Source: Flaccisagitta enflata (taxonomy: Eukaryota > Chaetognatha > Sagittoidea > Aphragmophora). Taken from it: a stretch of DNA of 64,000 nucleotides. The DNA is taken from contig OZ231126.1 of NCBI GenBank assembly GCA_965153355.1, positions 111,786,001-111,850,000 on the forward strand. Direction: 5' to 3'. The position numbers and the translations under genes were made by a program. A model generated the notes under the pieces. The model was given only the letters and a program-made list of their open reading frames with translations. It searched no databases and was not told where the DNA came from. Shown here piece after piece: positions 34,400-50,585 of this stretch. Position 1 is the stretch's first letter, and every line of letters starts with the position of its first letter.

Positions 34400-35470
34400 T
34401 GAGATGAGATGAGTACGACGCCCGCATTGGAGCGATGAACGTTTGCCTGACGGAGATGTGGGTGGCCACACTTCGTGAGTCTAATGGTTTCTTCAAGCCG
34501 ATTGACTATATCATTGCCAAGACGAAATTCCATAACGCTTCATCGAACATTGAATTGGACGAGATGGATAAAGTTTGCAAGTTTGTAATTGATGGACAAC
34601 AGCTGGTGATGAAGGCAACCTTGTGGAAGCGACTCAACGAAATGTTTGAGACAAGCACGAATCAATTCCAATTGGCAGTGACAGCATATATTTGTCGCAT
34701 TATTAACACCAGAGTGCCGTGTATTTCGGTGGATTTCTGGAAAGTGATTGCCTGTCAAAGCATGTGAATGTTAAGCTTTAGCCCATCAAGCATTGGGTGT
34801 TGTGGAATATGTCAACTGAGCCGATGAAAACCGCCCCAAAGCCGACAAAAGTAGCCGCTACGTCCGTGGGTCCTTCGACGATCAAGGAACAGCTCGTCAA
34901 CTTACCCATGCAGCCACAGCTGACGGAAGTGTGCAATATTTGTGGAGGGCGTCACATTTTGAAGCAATGTCAGCGGCAGATGATCAAGTGAAGAAACCAG
35001 CAGTGAAGCATCTCTGCTTCAATCATTTTCAACAAGGACATTCCGCAAGGGATTGTAAAGAAAGACCAACGTATAGAAAATGCAATAAACGCCATGCAAC
35101 CCTCCCTCATGACTGACAATTTGAAGGAAAGGTAGATGACACATGACTTGCTGCCACCTCTGTGATGAGGACGGTGGTCACGGAGGATGACGTGACCAGA
35201 CCAATTGTTTCAGTCAAGATGACCAATGTGTCGCCGGGCGCCATCCATTGAGGCAAATTCAAAGGTGGTTACGCGAATCGCGGCAGAGGCCGCCCAGTCA
35301 TACCAAAAAAATTCACGCTTGTATTCTCTGACGGCAACCAACAAACATTTGGAGGGGGCAACCGTAGCAACCCCCAATTCCAGAAAAGACTGTCAACTTT
35401 TCAGCAAATTTGCCGATACCACCGAGAGTTTGGCGAGAAAGCACACAACTGTGCCAATTTAAAAAAACAG
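34400..35470 (+). pseudogene. gag remnant with two kinds of zinc-knuckle region
   Basis: 34435-34600 encodes TEMWVATLRESNGFFKP and IAKTKFHNASSNIELDEM, the pattern of a Ty3/gypsy gag start. 34797-35117 encodes CNICGGRHILKQC, CFNHFQQGHSARDC and YRKCNKRHATLPHD, a three-knuckle pattern typical of BEL/Pao gag. 35411-35452 encodes CRYHREFGEKAHNC, the gypsy-type single knuckle. Several frame changes and stops separate the pieces. Confidence 0.65.
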
Positions 35471-35544
35471 GGCCAGGAATCCTCGGGTAATGTACCGGCA
35501 TGGCGCCGGAGGTAAAAAGGAAAAGGGAAAAGGTGATCTTTTAA

Positions 35545-36770
35545 TACGCGATCCGAGAAACCAAATACAAATGGCTCATCGACGGGTGGGCATTACTTTC
35601 AATTCTTCCACCTCTTCCTTCTCAAGGCAAAACTGGCCCCAATGGCACAACACTTTTGGCCGCCAATGGCACAGCCATCCCTTGCTACGGAAAACAGGAA
35701 CCCCTCGTTACCTTGGGCAACATGGTATTTCCCCTTGATTTTATAATCCCAGACGTAACTCAACCACTCATCAGCGCCGACTTCCTCGCACATTTCTATT
35801 TGGCACCAAATCACCAAGACGGTAGCCTCGTAAACCTTCAAAATTTTGTAAGCATTCAGGCTGACTTTGCAACCAACTTACAAACAACGCGCATGAATTT
35901 CGTGGAACAGAAACAAGACCCGTTTTACAAATTACTCGACGATTATCAAGATCTCTCGACCCCTTCCTTTAAACCCAAACATGGCATTCGTCACTACATC
36001 CCAACCGAATGTAGACCAATCCAGTCGCGCGCTCAAAAACCCGCTCCCGACAAGTTAGCCGTCGTGAAAGCAGAAATTGAGAAACTGTGCGAACTGGGTG
36101 TATGCAGAAAAGGTGAGTGGGCCTCTCCATTAATGGTAGCTTGAAAACCAAGCGTCAGCCCATGCACATGCACACAGTCAACTTCCTGCGGCGGATGGCG
36201 CTTTGCGGCGATTACCGCCTGCTCAACAACCAAACAACAGTTGACAAGTACCCAGTGCGGTGCCTTACCAACTTCAGCAACGTTCTCGCAGGAAAGAGGA
36301 TATTTATCAAAATCGCCTTGTTTAAAGGCTATCATCAAATTCCCGTTGAGGAAGAAGATGTAAAAAAAAGACCGGCGTGATAACTCCGTTTGGATTGTTC
36401 CTGCTTTTGCGCACTCCATCCGGCTTTAAAAAAAAACTGGGCAGGACTTTCAACGCCTTATGGACGAAATACTCAGCAACATCCCGCACACATTCAACTA
36501 TATCAACCCCATCCTGGTCGCCTCCGAAAACCCCAAACAGCATCTCGAAGACCTCAAACAAGTTTTTTCAGATTCTGGACGACAATGGCATGGTTGTCAA
36601 TTGCAAGAAATGCGTCCTGGGCAAAACCTCTCTTGAATTTCTCATTTACAAGGTAGACAAGTACGGTATCCTCCGTTACCAGAGCGTGTCAAAGCTATTC
36701 GAAAGCAAAAGCGCCCGACGACCATCAAAGAATTACAACGATTCTTGGGCATGGTAAATTACTACCGGAC
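35545..36770 (+). pseudogene. protease and reverse transcriptase remnant
   Basis: The protease part (35563-35800) reads KYKWLIDGWALLSILPP, LAANGTAIPCYG and then ISADFLAHF. The active-site Asp-Thr-Gly is disrupted (DGWA). The RT part includes EKLCELGVCRKGEWASPL, CGDYRLLNNQTTVDKYP and GYHQIPV. The first catalytic Asp position is Ala (FIKIALFKG), and the Asp-Asp box reads YINP (36499-36510). There are frameshifts near 36144 and 36380. Confidence 0.8.
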
Positions 36771-36842
36771 ATTTATCAAGAGCGCCGCCCATCATCTGTA
36801 CTACCTCTTCAACGCCCTCAAAGGCAAAAAGGAACACAACCC

Positions 36843-37740
36843 ATGCGTCCTAGTCTGGACCCCAGAGTGCCAGAACTCTTCTTAAACAATCAAAGACGCA
36901 TTAGCAATCATGCTTTGTCACCCTCGAACGTTCATCACCGCCGACCGCGACCTTCTCGCCTCAATCCGAGCGATCCGGCACTTCCGTTACATGGTGGAGG
37001 GCCCTACCTTCACCTTGTACACCGACCATGACAGCCTCATCTCGTCACTCCGCAAAAGGAGCGAACCACTCACGGCACGCCAGACGTACCAGCTCTCGTG
37101 TATCGCCGAGTATCTGCTATCTAGAGGGAAAGGCTAATGTTGTTGCCGACCAACTTTCTCGACCAACCGAAGAAATTCACAAAACAAACGCAACAATTGA
37201 CGCTCCATTCCCGGACAACAAGACAGAAGAACTCTGGAAGGTGATTTCATCGATCGACTCATAGGGCGTTGATCTCCAGGGACTCGCATGCGAGCAACCA
37301 CTTATCCCAACTTCTGGCAAATTTCGCAAGAAGCTCAAATCGGCTTAAATTTCAAAAAGGTCGATATCATTGTCGATATCAGCAATGGTCCCGCACGAAC
37401 ATTCGTTTCACAAAAATGGCGCAAACGCATCTTTGATGTAATCAACGGACTGGGCCATCCATGCGTCGAACGCACACGGCAAGCCGTCGCCGCCAAATTC
37501 ATTTGGCCTAACATGCGTCTCAATGGAACCAACTGGGCTAGAAATTGCCTTAACTACCAACGAGCCAAAGTCCACAGAAACACGGTTCCTCTAATCGGCA
37601 ACTTCGAAGTGCCAAATTGACGTTTTTCACAAATCCACGTCGGCATTGTCAGCCTCCCCAAATCCAACGGCTTCTTGAATCTCCTCACCATAGTCGACCG
37701 TTTCACCAGATGGCCGGCTGCAATCCCAATTGCAAGTTGC
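36843..37740 (+). pseudogene. RNase H and integrase remnant
   Basis: RNase H part: FITADRDLLASIRAIRHF, YTDHDSLISSL and then VVADQLSRP (36920-37165). The integrase zinc region HPCVERTRQAVAAKFIWP..NC..Y lies at 37455-37560. The core starts IHVGIVSLPKSNGFL and VDRFTRWPAAIPI (37630-37730), with Gly at the usual first Asp of the DDE triad. The core is truncated, so the other catalytic residues are missing. Confidence 0.75.
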
Positions 37741-37850
37741 AAGTTGCGGCTGATCTTTGTGGTGATGAAGATGTTACAAAAATGTAGGCAAAAGGTGAAG
37801 GCGGGGACAGAAACTTCAGTTGTCGCAAATCCATCCTCCTTCTCCATGAC

Positions 37851-38379
37851 TGATCTTCACGTCGCTCAACGCCACTTGATTAACGAGACTCAACACAAGT
37901 TATTTTTTCCTTTTATTTGCTGAGAAATCAATTTGATGTACCCATGAACATCACTGGATGGTAGTGATACTTCTTTCCCTCATCACCTTCACTCTTACTT
38001 AGACTTTATAATAAAAAGATATTTACATCAAAAATTCGACTCTTTTCCTCCTTACCTTTTGCGGAAAAATTATCAATGTGGGCTCAAAAACCTATAAAAA
38101 AAAAACATGCGTTTTTTTTTTGTTTTGTTTTTTTTTTTTATCTTAGGTAGTTCTATCAGCTAGAAAAAAAAATTGTCCAAAATTGACAAATTATAGGTGT
38201 ATTTTGAAAATGCTACCTTTCAGATATTTTTGGGGTGAAAAGTTCATGAAACGTAGGTCTGGAACTTATACTGTCCCAAGAAACCCCACCCATTTTTTTC
38301 CATAATTTGAAAGCCTTATTAGGGCAGAGTCTTGGACCACTTTTAAAACTTGAAGAACCTGTCGGGACATCAGTCATTT
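37851..38379. other. AT-rich non-coding
   Basis: Homopolymer-rich, no feature. Confidence 0.4.
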
Positions 38380-39140
38380 AGGGGCATAAATGCTCACATG
38401 TCAAAATTCAGTTATAGTCAGGGAGCTTAACAACAGAAACTAAAGTGTAGGTCCAAAATTAGGTAAAAAAAAGGGCCAAGAATTGGTTACATTTACCAAA
38501 ATCTGCATTTTCATCAGATTGATCATTGTTATTCAGAATCTCTTTTCCAATTTTATTAAATCCAGTCAGACCTAGGTCAAATGTACCCATTAAGAGCTTT
38601 GGACACAGACACTGGAGCCTTAACAGGCCAAAAACAGGCTAAAATGACCAAAATCTAAATTTCATCTAAAAGAATTAATGTCAATTACAATTTTTTTACC
38701 ATTATCTCACTCAATGTTTCGACAATTGGGTTAACTGTATCCATTGAGAGCTTTAGACATTGATACCGGGGCCATTACAGGCCAAAAACAGGCCAGAATT
38801 AGGTTAAAATGGCCAAAATCTGCAATTTCATCAAAAAAAAAAAATCACTGTTATTTGATTTTTTCTTGTTTCAAACTCAATCCAGTCATAATGAGGACTA
38901 ATATTTCCATTGAGAGCTTTTGATACTGATACCATAGCCAAACCAGGCCAAAGCCCTGCCGAAATGGGATAATATGGTTAAAATCTGCACTTTCACTGAA
39001 AAATCAGTGTCATTCAGAATTTTCTCTATCCCGTCATAACTAATGCAAAAACACTCATTGAGATGTTCAGACGCTGATACCAGGGTCACAACAGGCCAAA
39101 AACAGGCCAAAAATGGGCTAAAATGTCTACAAATGCTCTA
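38380..39140. repeat. imperfect tandem repeat, period about 150-165 bp
   Basis: CCATTGAGAGCTTTAGACA-like and ACAGGCCAAAAACAGGCC-like blocks recur at about 38590, 38735, 38910 and 39050, followed by AAAATCTGCA..TTTCATC. Confidence 0.6.
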
Positions 39141-41388
39141 AAAATGATATATTTTATCATTTTCTGTGTTGTGAGTCTACCATTTGATGGGAAACACAAT
39201 TTATCCTTGTTTCCCTATATTTTCAGACTTGCCTGCTCGCCCCACTGCTTATTGATGGCAGGTTGTGTAGTACTTGTCTTTATAAGGTTAGGCAGGGCTT
39301 AAAACATCGAGACCTGATAGAGAGAAACTCGCTATGAGTCCGTCTGAGGCAAGACCGCAGCTTGTTTTGTTTTATTTTTTTTGTTTCAAACTCTTTAAGA
39401 TGCTTCACAGTTCTAGCATATCCTGTCGTTTGTGATGTCGTTTGTGATGTTGTTTGTTATCTTTCAGTGTTATAACCAAGTGTTTTCCTTTTCAGAGATG
39501 TCACTGTGAAGCAAGTATTACCCACTTGTTGTCCCTTCCCTAAAGCCATACCTGATGTCTTCTTTCTTCGCATAATCCGCGTATTTTCGTACCCCATTCC
39601 GGCACTTTACACAGTCGCACCATCGTGAATGAAGGTATGCAGCCAATTGTCGCTGAAAGCTTTAAAATAAAAGTAGTGAAGGCATTTAAGTAACATTGAT
39701 TGAAAACAAAAAAAAAACGTTTCCAGGCACAAACGTTTTCCCAAATATCACAAATGCATCAGCTCATGCATAACAAGACATAAAGAGTGATGAAAATTTG
39801 TTATCTATTCTGAAATATTTTCTAAGTACAGACTAAGAGAGTAATTGTCAAATTTCATCCCGCTATACCAGACCCAAGAGTGACGGAGATCCGCCTATAA
39901 CGGATAAAAAATTTTGTCCTATCTTTCCATATTTTCTTTAAAATTTTCATATTGGCAATGACGGAGATCCGCGTATATTGTATATAACGGATAGAAACAT
40001 GTTGAGAGTTAGTCATTATCTGAAGGATTCAGCTATTTAAAATATTGGTCTGAATTTCACACATTTGAGAAAAAAAGAAACACCTAAATAGTCAATCCTT
40101 AAAATTTTAATCAAACCGCTCAGCAAACCAAAAATGGTACTTAAAGAGATTTTTTTTTTCGTAAAAAAAGTGAGATTTAAAATCTTGCTCAAACACCCCC
40201 ACACAAATTAGTTGAAACAAAATATAGTCTATTCTAGATTGATATTATTCAGATATTGATTTAGAGCACCAATAAGCTCAATTCTGCTTTGATTTGTAAA
40301 CTTATTGTCCATTTGCCCTAGGTTGTAAATTTTAGGTAGTGAGGGACTCAGATGGAAGTCAACGAAACAAAACTTACCCATTTTGTCGTAAATCATATCA
40401 AGAATTAGATTGTCTCCAATAATTCACTACAATGCTAATAAGATGCTACCTCCCGTAAGTTCCCCTATGTTGGTGGAATTCGGATACTCAGGGGTGGGAA
40501 GGGGGGATGATTGTGAGTGACACAGAGAAGTATCAACCTACTACCACGCCCCACCGCTTTATGGGATCATATATGGCAACAGGAGAAAAAAAAATTGAAG
40601 TTTTGAGACTGAAGTTCGCTGAAAGAGAAAGCTAAGAGAGGAGGATGATCCTTTCCGAGATAAACGGCAATCGGAAGTTCGAGTGTCTTATGAACTTTTG
40701 TGAACGCTGGTGGATGATAGGGAAAGGGAGAAATACAAAGGCAGGAAAGTGAGCCATGAAAGATTGTGAAAGGTCTGTCAAAAGAGGCTTTTATGATAAG
40801 ACAGTTAGACAAATAGATGGATGGACAGAATTAAAGATAGAAAGACAGATAAATATTTTGAGGCAGAGAAAAAAAAGATGAGGAGAGATCGAGATAAAAA
40901 AAAATAGACAGAAACAGTCATGTTTTTTTTTTTACTTATTGTATTTTCTCTTTGCTGTGATTCCTTAGTGTATGTTCTGTCGCTATGTTTGCTGACGAGT
41001 TAAAAGAACATAAATAATGCATACAGTTGAGCTTCACTCCAATGAGCCCACCGAAAATAACAAGAAACAAGAAAATCAACAGACAGACCCACCGACCAAC
41101 CATCTGATTGATGAAAGGATCAGAAGATGTGGCTTTGACAGGAAAGTATATTTTTCGGCGCCACACTGAAAGACAGACTTGTAGACAGATAGGCAAAGTC
41201 AGGCATTTGGCTGGGTATATAAATGAATGAAAGAATGAATGAAAGTGAACGTGGTGATATTTGAGGGGTGATAGGAATGAAAAGGGACGTTAGAACTGGG
41301 GGTTTTGCATATTTCAAATGAATGCATGACCGATCCTCCTAACCAACCGACCGACCAACCGACGAGTGGATAAAACAAAGATAAAACA
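39141..41388. other. non-coding, no gene recognised
   Basis: Contains two copies of TGACGGAGATCCGCSTAT (39882, 39958) and ACGCCCCACCGCTTTATG at 40547. Open frames are short and unconvincing. Confidence 0.4.
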
Positions 41389-41745
41389 AAGTCATTAGAT
41401 CTGAGACGCGTGCGCCGTCACTTTTAGAAAAGTCAGGCAGACAGACAGATAAACAGACTAAAACATTTATAAAGGTCTTTGAACTAGCAACAAAAAACCT
41501 TAAAAACAACTATGTAACAACCCAATGGAGGTATGGATGGATGGACGGATTGACCAATGAAAAAAAAAAAAAAAAAAGGTGGCTTTTAGAGGTTTACAAA
41601 TGTCTTAGAAACTTTCAAAATCATTTAAGTTGCTTTATTTTGTGTAGAACGCCTCTTAAATTGTCATGTGATGGACCGACCGACCAACAGACCGACCAAC
41701 CGAAAAGTGGCTCATAGAGTTGCATAACAGGCAACTGAAAGGATG
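41389..41745 (+). mobile_element. hairpin-ended small element, subtype IV
   Basis: 5' part: GAGACGCGTGCGCCGTCAC, AAGTCAGGCAGACAGACAG. 3' part: ACCGACCAACAGACCGACC, AAAAGTGGCTCATAGAG and a hairpin with AGTTGC (41718-41723) and GCAACT (41731-41736). Confidence 0.55.
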
Positions 41746-42142
41746 TCTTAAATAGTTGCGTGCTTTGGACTAAGTTTGTGTTTAGGGATGGAGGTATATA
41801 GTGGTTTCCCTCTCCGATGAAACTGATTTGCCAAGAATTTTGTTACTAAAAGGTTACTTAAACTATAATTCTTATTCAAACAGAAGTCCGATATTTTTCT
41901 TTTTATTTACCTAAGTTCTATGCTCTTCTACTTTATGCTCCAACTATCGCTATCCCTAGGCTCTCCTTTGGAGCTCAGGTTCTACCGACCAATGAACTGA
42001 CAGAGACACTACAATATTCTCTTATAGAGATGCGTGGGCGTACCTCAATTTGATGGTGGGGCTAGGGGTAATAGTGCTACAGAGATAAAGACAGACAGAA
42101 ACGACCAAGGGTAACAATGTAGGTGAAAAAGGTCCGTCGAGA
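41746..42142. other. non-coding; possible small-element 3' end near 42012
   Basis: CTTATAGAGATGCGTGGGCG at 42010 resembles the family's 3' end, but the stem is imperfect. Confidence 0.3.
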
Positions 42143-42798
<656 letters not shown>

Positions 42799-42802
42799 AA
42801 AA

Positions 42803-42999
42803 AAACCTGGCCGGATACAAGACTACCGAAGTCGCGTAAGGGTGGGCAGGGATAGTGATAAGGATGGTTAATCATACATTTGGGCAGGAGCGGTCATGCA
42901 AAAACTGTTCATATACGCCAAAAAAACTAATGGTGACAAACCAACGGACGAACCAACCGACATAGCGGTTTAAGGAGTCGCGTGCATGCGACTGAAAAA
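42803..42999 (+). mobile_element. hairpin-ended small element, subtype III, complete
   Basis: CCTGGCCGGATACAAGACTA, then GAAGTCGCGTAAGGGTGGGC, TTTGGGCAGGAGCGGTCATG, a short ACCAACGGACG tract and the hairpin AGTCGCGTGCATGCGACT (42976-42993) with A-run. It directly follows the (GAA)n tract. Confidence 0.7.
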
Positions 43000-43019
43000 A
43001 AATAGCAGACGGTAAACAA

Positions 43020-44560
<1,541 letters not shown>

Positions 44561-44620
44561 TTAGACCAACCGACAGGCGGACACAGCCAGTATTAGAGGT
44601 GCTTCGTCGCACCTAAAAAA
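44561..44620 (+). mobile_element. 3' end of hairpin-ended element (GGTGC stem)
   Basis: ACCAACCGACAGGCGGACAC, then hairpin AGGTGCTTCGTCGCACCT (44597-44614) and A-run. Confidence 0.55.
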
Positions 44621-44706
44621 AACGGCCAAGGTGAAAGGGTTACGAGTCGGGGAGGGTCGAAGATAAAAGGATGGTTTGACCTGTTATGGAAAGTCGGTAA
44701 AACTGT

Positions 44707-45331
<625 letters not shown>

Positions 45332-45547
45332 GGGGGGGGGGGAAAGAGGGTGTGAGTATCCCGTGGGTTTGAGTGTAAAGAGTGTAAAGAGTTTTCTGAA
45401 GTTTGAAGTTTCACAAACTTCTTCTTAATTATATACCATACCTATAAGGCCAATGCTTTAAATCTACACCCAATGTAAAACACACTAATGATCGGGAGCA
45501 TAAATGACAGAGAGGATGGGTAAGTAAATAAATGGATAAGTGAACCG

Positions 45548-45690
45548 ATCACACACGCACACACACACACACACGCACACGCACACGCACACGCACACGC
45601 ACACGCACACGCACACACACACACACACACACACTTACCTACACACTCACCTACACACACAAACACACACACACTTACCTACACACTCAC

Positions 45691-45770
<80 letters not shown>
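45548..45770. repeat. (CA)n with ACGC variants
   Basis: CACACG units then CA units; a TTACCTACACACTCACCTAC block occurs twice inside. Confidence 0.93.
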
Positions 45771-45830
45771 TCACAAATACGCTTACTGCATGCTTTTATG
45801 AGAGAGATCCAGAAAAGGACAAACGTTTAG

Positions 45831-47990
45831 TGCTGCACTCAGACGGACCGACACGCACACAGACCTGAATTGCCGCCTCACGTGATTACGTTTTATTTAA
45901 ATCGTAGCAAATGAGAGACTAAGGAAGAAAAGGGACGAAGAGGATGACGGAGTAAGAGAGACAGATAAGAAAATAGATGTAGACTTAAAATTTTGGAAAA
46001 CTTATTAGATTGAAATGCGCTGGTAAAACAAAGCCATATAGGTCGTAAGGCATGGAAGGTGACTTTATATTAATGTATATCCCTTCAAAGAAAAATTAAG
46101 GCAGCTAAATTTTGGGCCTCGGGCCCGCGGGCCCGCTCTGAAGAAAAAAAAGGTCATAATATCTTGAGAAAAAAAACGGAGCAGCAACTTCAACTATAGA
46201 TATATCAGGTTTGAAAAATCTAAAAAGTTGAGAGAGAAAGAAAACATTCTTCAGAGTAAGTTCAATTTAGACCCTGTAGCTTTATTCATTTAACAATAGC
46301 ATACAAAATAAAACAAAACACCAGAACTATATAAAAAAAAACTAAGAACTAAACATTTAAAGAGTCTCAAGTAAAAAATTTTTCCACCTAGAATATTTCT
46401 CGATATGCCTCCATATGCCTCCAAATAAGGGGAAGGTTTGAAACAAAAACCCCCATTAACATCCTTTATGATGAGTGCATTTGTATTTGTATTTTTGAAT
46501 TAATCACCCAGACATAGAGGACAAAATACTAAAATGCTTCTATGTACAAACGTTTCATAATATTTTCATCTTGGATCAATAGAATAGGTCCATTACTTAA
46601 AATCCTTACATTATGTGGTTATTTTCCTCTTTTAAAGGAAACAAGATATTCCTTGGGTGTTGCCAAACTTTTTTTCCAAGATAGTACAATACAAATGCTT
46701 ACAATGATTTGAAGCGAAAATGACCAATATTGCAGATTTGCTTGATAATTTTATAAAATTTCACTTAGTTTTCTTTAATCTAATTTCCTTGAAACGCTTA
46801 AGCATAGCATTGTTGATTGAATTTTCATGATATGAGTGATATGAGAGTAAGTTCATTGGTATTATGACATACAACGGGTAAAGTGAAAAAAAACTATCTT
46901 TAAAATAACCATACGTTATAAAAAAGTATTGTAACAGACAGACAGATTAAGTAAAAACCATCCCGCATGGGACTGGAAGAAATTTTGGTCTCAGAAGCCA
47001 AATATCCCTCTAAAAAAGTTTGTGCCTGGAAAGCATGATTAAACAATTAGTCAGTAGGTTTAGTCCTGCGTGCCCGGATGAATGTCGCGTTAGTAGTCAT
47101 GAAACCCGGCTAGCCCCGGCTGCATTCCCCGGTGCACACAAGGGCCTTCGACGAGAACACAGAGTTCAGCCAGGTTATGTCACACCACCCCAGCCCCAGC
47201 TTGTTCATTAGTCGTATTTTGTTTACATTCAAAAGCAGTGGTGTAGTTGTTGAGACGCTAATCAACACAGCCCACACAGCCGGGAGGAAGTATTGATCAA
47301 CGACGTCTGTTTTTCTGTCAGGATATGAATTGTGTCCGCCATAGATTTGTACTTAGTTGTTTATCATACGTCATTAAAGATTCTTAGCTAATTTTAGACC
47401 CCCGTCATGTGAATGTCTCGTCTTCTCTAACACCCATGAACTTACTTTTCTTCTTCTCCTGGGTTTGACTGCGTGTTCTGGTGTTGATCCGGTTGTTGAC
47501 TTTGGCTGTTAAAGGGAAGACTAAGCAGGCGGGGGGGGATTTGAGATGAGATTTACTAGTAATCGATTACTGACACAAACTTACTTGTTTTGCCAGGATA
47601 CAGTCACATGACCTGACAGATTGACTGTTGGACCGACCGACAGATTAATTGCGTAATTGCGTTGCAATAACATATTCATTTGATATGCCCATGCCACATA
47701 TCCATCAGTTACACGCAAGAAACCGACAATGAAAGGGTCTTATTAAGAATTATTGTATTAATCATCATCATTACATTAGGCTCCAGTCGGGTATTTCTAG
47801 CTTCATTCTTTTAAAATCTCATGAAAAAAAAAGGTGGGCTATTGGCATTTTTAGTTTTGTAATCCTATTGGAAAATGAACGCTTGACTGAAGCAAAAGCA
47901 GAAGAGAAAGATTTTTATAAGTCGTTTTGCGCCGTTAGTGTGAAATTATGGTGAAAGAGAGGAAATCGAAATGAAAAGAAAAGGAAAGAG
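45831..47990. other. non-coding, no gene recognised
   Basis: Includes a GC-rich palindromic fragment (46119-46139, GGCCTCGGGCCCGCGGGCCC) shared with the elements at 56245 and 63113. A less AT-rich stretch at 47020-47215 has an open frame without recognisable motifs. Confidence 0.4.
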
Positions 47991-47996
47991 GAAAAA

Positions 47997-48121
47997 CCAA
48001 GGCCAAGTAGGCCAATAGGCGCGACGTGTGGATCGTCGAATGAATGCGTTACCCGACCAACCGACCAACCGACCGACCGACGGACACAGCCAAATATAGA
48101 GGTGCTTTGTCGCACCTAAAA
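47997..48121 (+). mobile_element. hairpin-ended element (GGTGC stem)
   Basis: ACCAAGGCCAAGTAGGCC, a GACCAACCGACCGACC tract, then hairpin AGGTGCTTTGTCGCACCT (48100-48117) and AAAA. The 5' motif (GGCGCGACGTG) is diverged. Confidence 0.55.
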
Positions 48122-48277
48122 CCCCGGAAAAGAGGAATAACATAGCAGTCGAAGAAAAAAGGGAAAGGAAAAAAAAACAAAAACTTTTGGGAAAGTACAG
48201 AGAAAAGGGGGAAAACCATTTTTTTTCTCGCTATTCTTGCCACTGACCGGGTAAACAACAACAACAACAACAAGGTT

Positions 48278-48895
48278 ATAGACCTTTGTTGCATGCGTCG
48301 GCATTTTCAAAGAAGTCAGGCAGGCAGGCAGACAAACAGTTTTTTTTTCATCCAGACAAAAATAGTGCAGTTCATAAAAACGCTTTAGAAAGGCCTTTAA
48401 AACAGTTTTGTTACCGACCGACCGATGGACGGGCGGACCAACTGACCAACCCACTGACGGATAGACAAACCGATTGACGGACCGATGGACGGACAGATAG
48501 ACCGAAAAGTGGCTTATAGAGTCCCGTAGCACGCGTAGGTCAGTCAGATATCTGAAAAGAGTGGCAGTGCACAACAAAGGTCATTGACCTAGGTCGCATG
48601 CGTTGTCATTTCCAAAAACAAGTAAGACAGACAGAAAAACAAACATTTTTGTTTCTCTTTTTAAAGACATCAGAAAATGACCATGCTCTCTATAAAATTC
48701 TCCATTCAGTGACATGAAATACACTTCAATAGCCTTAAAAACAGTTTTGTGACGGACCGACCAACGGCCCGACCGGCCAACCAACCAAGAGTGGCTTATA
48801 GAGTTGCGTAGCACGCGACTGAAAATCTTGTAATTGACAGACAGGCTGCTAGATCCAAAATTGGTTTATAGAGTCGCGCGTCATGCGACTAAAAA
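48278..48895 (+). mobile_element. two hairpin-ended elements, subtype IV, plus a third 3' end
   Basis: Copy one covers 48278-48538 (TTGCATGCGTCGGCATTTTC to AAAAGTGGCTTATAGAGTCC). Copy two covers 48580-48828 (GACCTAGGTCGCATGCG to the hairpin AGTTGCGTAGCACGCGACT at 48802-48820). Another 3' hairpin, AGTCGCGCGTCATGCGACT, lies at 48872-48890. They stand head to tail within 620 bp. Confidence 0.6.
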
Positions 48896-49101
48896 AAAGG
48901 ACTGACATCACAATGCATGGTAAGAGGTGAATTTGAATGCGGTTGTGTTACGAAGAAAAGAAACACAAGAACAAAGTAAAAAATGATAAATCAAAAAAAA
49001 AAAAAAACATTCACAGACAAACTGACTAGATGAATGAAAAAGGAAAGATTTAGATTAAGCAAAAAAAACAGTAAGAGAGACAGACTGACACCACATTCAT
49101 A

Positions 49102-49203
<102 letters not shown>

Positions 49204-49434
49204 CATAGAGAGAGACAGAGACAGAGAGAAACAGATAGACTGACACTGAGTCAGACGGACATCAAGACATACATATACCGAGACAAACAGAGACCGAGAC
49301 TGACAGAAGCCGTAACAATTAGGACAGGCAGAGAGAGAGAGAGAGATATAGGCGCAACACGTGAATTTGTATCAAACCATGCATGAGAAAATGTCTAAAA
49401 CAAAGGAAAATTGAAATCCGATGTGAGAAAAACA

Positions 49435-49553
49435 GATCATTTGGGCAGGAGCAGTGATTCCAAACACCGCAAAAATCCAAAAAAGGTAAAGTGTGACGGA
49501 CGGACCAACACACCAAAAGGTGGCTTATAGAGTCACGTAGCACACGACTAAAA
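49435..49553 (+). mobile_element. 3' half of hairpin-ended element
   Basis: CATTTGGGCAGGAGCAGTG, AAAGTGTGACGGACGGACC, AAAAGGTGGCTTATAGAG and AGTCACGTAGCACACGACT with AAAAT. The 5' end is not recognised. Confidence 0.55.
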
Positions 49554-49604
49554 TAAGAGAAAGATACAGAAACACAGTGAGAGAAACAGAAAGATACAAC
49601 ATTT

Positions 49605-50273
<669 letters not shown>

Positions 50274-50585
50274 CGGACATAGATCAAGACAGATTAAGAC
50301 GGTTGGGTGCATAGACGTGAATTCATATCAATCCATGCATGAGAAAATGTTTGAAACAAAGGGAAAATTCGATGTGCAGTCCTTGTAAAGAAAAGCAGAA
50401 AAAAGGACGAGAGAAAGTGAAAAAAACAAACCGTTTTCCTTTCTTCATACTCACCGCGAGGAAGTGCCGAGAAGCAAAGTTGATGGGGAGATATAAGGAT
50501 CCTCCTGATTATCACCGTTTTTAAAATAGTAGTAATGGTTAGCTAAATTACAGGTAGGAGAGCAAGAAATGGTTGTGGGTTCGAG

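Larger units (their letters stand above)
34380..37850 (+). mobile_element. decayed Ty3/gypsy-type retroelement, no LTRs recognised
   Basis: The order gag, protease, reverse transcriptase, RNase H, integrase on one strand is that of Ty3/gypsy elements. Every domain is frame-broken and several catalytic positions are changed, so the copy is inactive. No LTR pair or primer-binding site is visible. The 5' side abuts the 95-bp satellite and the integrase is cut off at about 37740. Confidence 0.8.

Noticed and set aside
47020-47211. 63-residue ORF in a GC-richer patch
   Set aside because: No recognisable motif; it may be a regulatory or first-exon region but nothing supports coding.
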